Source: Clostridium sp. HBUAS56010
GTDB taxonomy: Bacteria > Bacillota > Clostridia > Lachnospirales > Lachnospiraceae
DNA length: 64,000 nucleotides
Reading direction: 5' to 3'
Assembly: GCF_007115105.1 (NCBI RefSeq)
Contig: NZ_SULJ01000001.1
Location: 620,001-684,000 of the forward strand
The notes below the pieces were generated by a model. That model did no database searches, was not told the origin of the DNA, and worked only from the letters and a program-made list of their open reading frames with translations. Shown piece by piece: positions 60,986 to 64,000 of the stretch (its first letter is position 1; each line of letters begins with the position of its first letter). Position numbers and translations under genes: made by a program.

Positions 60986-63976
60986 TTATTTATGATTTGA
61001 ACAGGTTTTTCCGGAAACCTGCCGCATTTTCTTTACGATGTAAGGATCCAACGGGCGAATCTCCATCTGGGGTCTGGCAATGTAGTATCCCTGGAATAGA
61101 TCAACGCCGCAATCCATAAGAAATTCCAGTTCCTCCGTTGTCTCCACCCCTTCTGCCAGTACAAGAATATGATTTCCTTCTGCAAAATTAAGCAGATTGC
61201 GAAGAATCATCTGCCTGTTGGGATCTTCATGAATTCTCTTGATCAGACTCTGATCCATCTTTACAATATCAGGTTTCATGCGCAAAAGGACCGATTCATT
61301 GTTATAACCGGTTCCAAAATCATCAATGGCAGTTTTCCCGCCCCATTTCTTTGCCATGTCAATCTTACGCTGCACAAAGTCCTGACTGGCAGGCTCCCCT
61401 TCTGTCATCTCAATAACAATTCTGGAAAGCAGGTCCTTATACTGTTCCTCAATTTCCTTTTGTTCCTCTTTTGTCAGGCAGACACTGGCAATGGAATTGA
61501 TGAAGAGTTTCTCCACAGATCCAAGATGACCTGCCTCTTCTTCCGCTTTTGCCGCCTTTAAACCTGCAAACCAGGTAAGAATCTCCATCTGAGGCAGTTT
61601 CGCCTGTGCTCTGGTAAGATTTAAAACCTCACCGATCCCATTCATATTTAAGAAATCCGGACGCATCAAAAGCTCATATCCATAAATATCACCCTGTCTC
61701 GTTGCAATCGGCTGGAATACAAAGCGGACTTCTTTTTTATCCAGCATCCGGTTCAGTTCTTCACTTCCTGTCAACATATAGGAATTATGGATATACTCGG
61801 AGATATCAAATTCTTTTACCACACCCTTTACACTATGTTTTACCATATACATGGCAAAGTCGGCATAATTAAAAAGCGTTTCAAAATTTTTTGCATCATC
61901 CGGATACCAGGACATGCCTCCTGAGACACGGATGGGGAACTGGTAACCACTTTCCATACTCAGGGTGAACTCTTTGGTATAACTCATGAAATCACGGACC
62001 AGAGCTCGTATCTTTTCTTTGCTTCTGCTTTGTAAAAATACAACAAATTCATCTCCGGAATACCGGCATATAATTCCTCCATGTTCCATAAACTTTTTAA
62101 GACAATTGGAAAAAAGCACAATATACCTGTCCCCTTCATCATGGCCATAGGTGTCATTGATGTATTTTAGATTATCCAGATCCCACATGATAACCGCGGC
62201 AACACGGCCTTTTTGAGCCTTCATTGCTTCATGGGCTTTTTCCCTAAAGGCTCTTCGGTTATAAAGCTCTGTCAGAACATCATAATTACGTTCCCTCTCC
62301 AGTTTTTCCTTTTCCTTTACATTAGCGGTAACATCTGTACAGACTCCAAAGACGGTGCCTTTTTTTGATTCTTCCTGGATAATCTCAATCCATTTCCTAC
62401 CTTCCGGCCGTTCCAGACACTTTAATACCCGGTCTGTTCCAGGATCAAGGACACCAAAAGTCTTCTTCATAAGAACGTCAAATATTTCTGATTCCAGATA
62501 GCAGTAAGGCTCTTTTATGGTCTCCCAGCCAAGCATTTCAAAGAGAGATCTGCTGCAAAAAACCCGTTCCTCCCCTTCTTCATATTCAAACACTCCAACC
62601 AGTACATTGGCATGTTCCAGAATTCCGTACATTTTAGAGGACGCTCTCTCCACATTTCTGTTTAAAAGTTCAATGGTTTCCGTCAATTCATCAATTTCCC
62701 TTACATGGACCCGTTCCAGGGAAAGCCCGCTGCTTCCAGACTTTCTTCTAAGTTCTTCCACCAGCCTCCGAATAGGTTCCGTCACCACTCTTCCGATCAT
62801 GTAAGCGCCCAGAAGACTGAATAAAAGAGGAACCAGCATAGAACTGAAAAGCATCCGCCTGACCGCATTATAAAACGCCAGGAGATCACCCTCTCTTGCA
62901 ATTCCAGCAATAACCCATTCCTCATCCCGAAACGGACCATTGCTGGAATACACGTCCAATTCTTTTATGCTGGCATACCATTTTGTTCCGTCCGGTGACT
63001 TTAAAGCAGAGATATTCTTTCCTGGTTGATTTTCATATTCCAATTTTGCTGATGCAGCAAAATACTGGTTATAAAGATATCCGGAACTAACCACTGGAAC
63101 AATGGAACGGGTTTCCTTCTCTCTCATACCCAGAATCCAGCATTCATCGAAACTTCCGTTAATCTGGACCTCTAAAAGAGTCTGTTCTAACTGGTTAACC
63201 GTCATTTCAAAACCGCAGACCCCTGCCACTGTCCCATCCTGCAATATAACAGGAATGGAATAAGTAATTACTGGTGTGTCTTTGGGGCTTAAACGAAACG
63301 GCTGACTTAAATATCTGTATTCCATCGCCTTATCCTGGCTGATTCTATCCTTCACCGCTGCCTCATAGGGAATCTGATAGAAATTGGCGCCCCCATTTTC
63401 TCCATGATCCAAAAAACCCAGTTCCCAGAAAGAATCCAGCGGAAGATTGTATTTTTCAGCAAGAGAAGGAAGTCCCCGCTCCATGAGAATGGATGAATTA
63501 TCATTAAGATATCCGCCCGGATTGGAATTACGGATATAAAATCCGGCTCTCATTTGCTGGGGACTGTTGGCGGCGGCTGGTCCGTTGAGAACTAGAAACG
63601 CGCCCGTTGCATAGCTTAAATGGAGCATTTCGATGGACTTTCCCATAATCCTGTCAACAATTTCACCATTAAGGGCATAATCTGATTTCATGGCAGCGGC
63701 TTTCACTCCCTTTTGATCCAGAATCTGCTGAATCTCCTGGGACATAAATTCAGAATTCTTGAGCATGAAGGTCCAATGATGTATGGTCTCCTTCTCTAGC
63801 CCTAATTTGGTGTTTCCTGTGTTTTCAGCCAGAATGTTTATTTCGTTGTTCTTAAGCTTGGCAGAAACTCCTCCAAACAAAACAGTGCCGGCTATGACTG
63901 CCGCCTGCAATACCAATAAAATGAACAACGGACCAAGAAGCTGGACCCGAATTGATTCACTTCTTTTTTTCTTCAT
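60986..63976 (-). CDS. Membrane sensor GGDEF-EAL protein
   Basis: 996-aa cyclic di-GMP enzyme. A helix at about 13-35 and another at about 375-395 flank an extracytoplasmic Cache-type sensor of about 340 residues. Then follow a HAMP-like segment (RRLVEELRRKS), a PAS domain (about 450-570), a GGDEF domain with SGDEF in place of GGDEF (CRYSGDEFVVF), and an EAL domain whose motif reads ELL (YGYELLMRP). The EAL metal ligands appear kept: N in FINSIA, E in IVIEMTE, DD in IDDFGTGY, K in IVKMDQS, E in LAEGVE, Q in FQGYYIARP. Phosphodiesterase activity is likely, cyclase activity uncertain. Monocistronic. Confidence 0.9.
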   Translation of the reverse strand: MKKKRSESIRVQLLGPLFILLVLQAAVIAGTVLFGGVSAKLKNNEINILAENTGNTKLGLEKETIHHWTFMLKNSEFMSQEIQQILDQKGVKAAAMKSDYALNGEIVDRIMGKSIEMLHLSYATGAFLVLNGPAAANSPQQMRAGFYIRNSNPGGYLNDNSSILMERGLPSLAEKYNLPLDSFWELGFLDHGENGGANFYQIPYEAAVKDRISQDKAMEYRYLSQPFRLSPKDTPVITYSIPVILQDGTVAGVCGFEMTVNQLEQTLLEVQINGSFDECWILGMREKETRSIVPVVSSGYLYNQYFAASAKLEYENQPGKNISALKSPDGTKWYASIKELDVYSSNGPFRDEEWVIAGIAREGDLLAFYNAVRRMLFSSMLVPLLFSLLGAYMIGRVVTEPIRRLVEELRRKSGSSGLSLERVHVREIDELTETIELLNRNVERASSKMYGILEHANVLVGVFEYEEGEERVFCSRSLFEMLGWETIKEPYCYLESEIFDVLMKKTFGVLDPGTDRVLKCLERPEGRKWIEIIQEESKKGTVFGVCTDVTANVKEKEKLERERNYDVLTELYNRRAFREKAHEAMKAQKGRVAAVIMWDLDNLKYINDTYGHDEGDRYIVLFSNCLKKFMEHGGIICRYSGDEFVVFLQSRSKEKIRALVRDFMSYTKEFTLSMESGYQFPIRVSGGMSWYPDDAKNFETLFNYADFAMYMVKHSVKGVVKEFDISEYIHNSYMLTGSEELNRMLDKKEVRFVFQPIATRQGDIYGYELLMRPDFLNMNGIGEVLNLTRAQAKLPQMEILTWFAGLKAAKAEEEAGHLGSVEKLFINSIASVCLTKEEQKEIEEQYKDLLSRIVIEMTEGEPASQDFVQRKIDMAKKWGGKTAIDDFGTGYNNESVLLRMKPDIVKMDQSLIKRIHEDPNRQMILRNLLNFAEGNHILVLAEGVETTEELEFLMDCGVDLFQGYYIARPQMEIRPLDPYIVKKMRQVSGKTCSNHK

Positions 63977-64000
63977 AACTTATTCTCCGGTAATGGTCTC

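Noticed and set aside
1-64000. CRISPR arrays, insertion sequences, prophage or integrative elements
   Set aside because: No regularly spaced repeats, transposase, integrase or tRNA-flanking direct repeats were seen on either strand.

Overview
The window reads as a chromosomal core segment of a spore-forming, strictly anaerobic, low-to-moderate GC Firmicute, most likely a Lachnospiraceae member (Clostridium cluster XIVa, Lacrimispora-like). This is an inference from gene content: sporulation sigma factors E and G with SpoIIGA, YmxH, class III anaerobic ribonucleotide reductase with NrdR, T-box and L20 leaders, type III pantothenate kinase, and a giant protein/actin-fold protein pair that I associate with Lachnospiraceae. 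There is no phage, transposon, CRISPR array or rRNA.

Layout. 1-0.95 kb: PAS-GGDEF protein, possibly cut at the window edge. 1.0-1.87 kb: divergent tRNA cluster (2 x Leu-CAG, 2 x Leu-AAG, Asn-GTT). 2.0-3.6 kb: accessory patch with two paralogous Cys/Asn-rich small proteins, a 100-aa protein between them, a 59-aa lipoprotein and a gene broken by a 16-bp tandem duplication. 3.7-5.1 kb: L20 leader-infC-rpmI-rplT. 5.2-14.9 kb: half-size EamA transporter, DUF1540 protein, T-box-thrS, AEC transporter, ilvE, fucO with a TetR regulator, DUF1275 protein, MATE transporter. 15-26 kb: nrdDG behind probable NrdR boxes, iron-sulfur flavoprotein, SWIM/SNF2 helicase, argS, efp, aroQ, yqeG, nrdR, ymxH. 26-30.3 kb: two small membrane proteins, then metNIQ behind a leader that encodes a Met- and Cys-rich 30-aa peptide followed by a terminator. 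30.3-36 kb: PepV-like peptidase, yqeY, prfC, divergent coaBC/coaX. 36-40 kb: sporulation sigma locus (sigG, sigE, spoIIGA) with an ECF sigma/anti-sigma pair (sigV-rsiV type) lodged inside it. 40-43 kb: T-box-valS. 43-49 kb: three-gene module of a TPR protein, an actin/Hsp70-fold protein and a 1190-aa beta-sandwich/helical-repeat protein. 49-54.5 kb: malic enzyme, DUF4364 regulator, small membrane protein, 2-hydroxyacid dehydrogenase, polar amino acid ABC transporter. 54.5-61 kb: tig-clpP-clpX-lon-ysxC protein quality-control cluster. 61-64 kb: large sensor GGDEF-EAL protein.

The most interesting points are the Met/Cys-rich leader peptide in front of metNIQ (candidate translation-coupled attenuator), the actin-fold/giant-protein module, a hairpin that buries the ymxH start codon, and the small Cys/Asn-rich protein family. 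Many starts were moved downstream to codons with good Shine-Dalgarno spacing; these choices are stated per gene. infC most likely starts at AUU.
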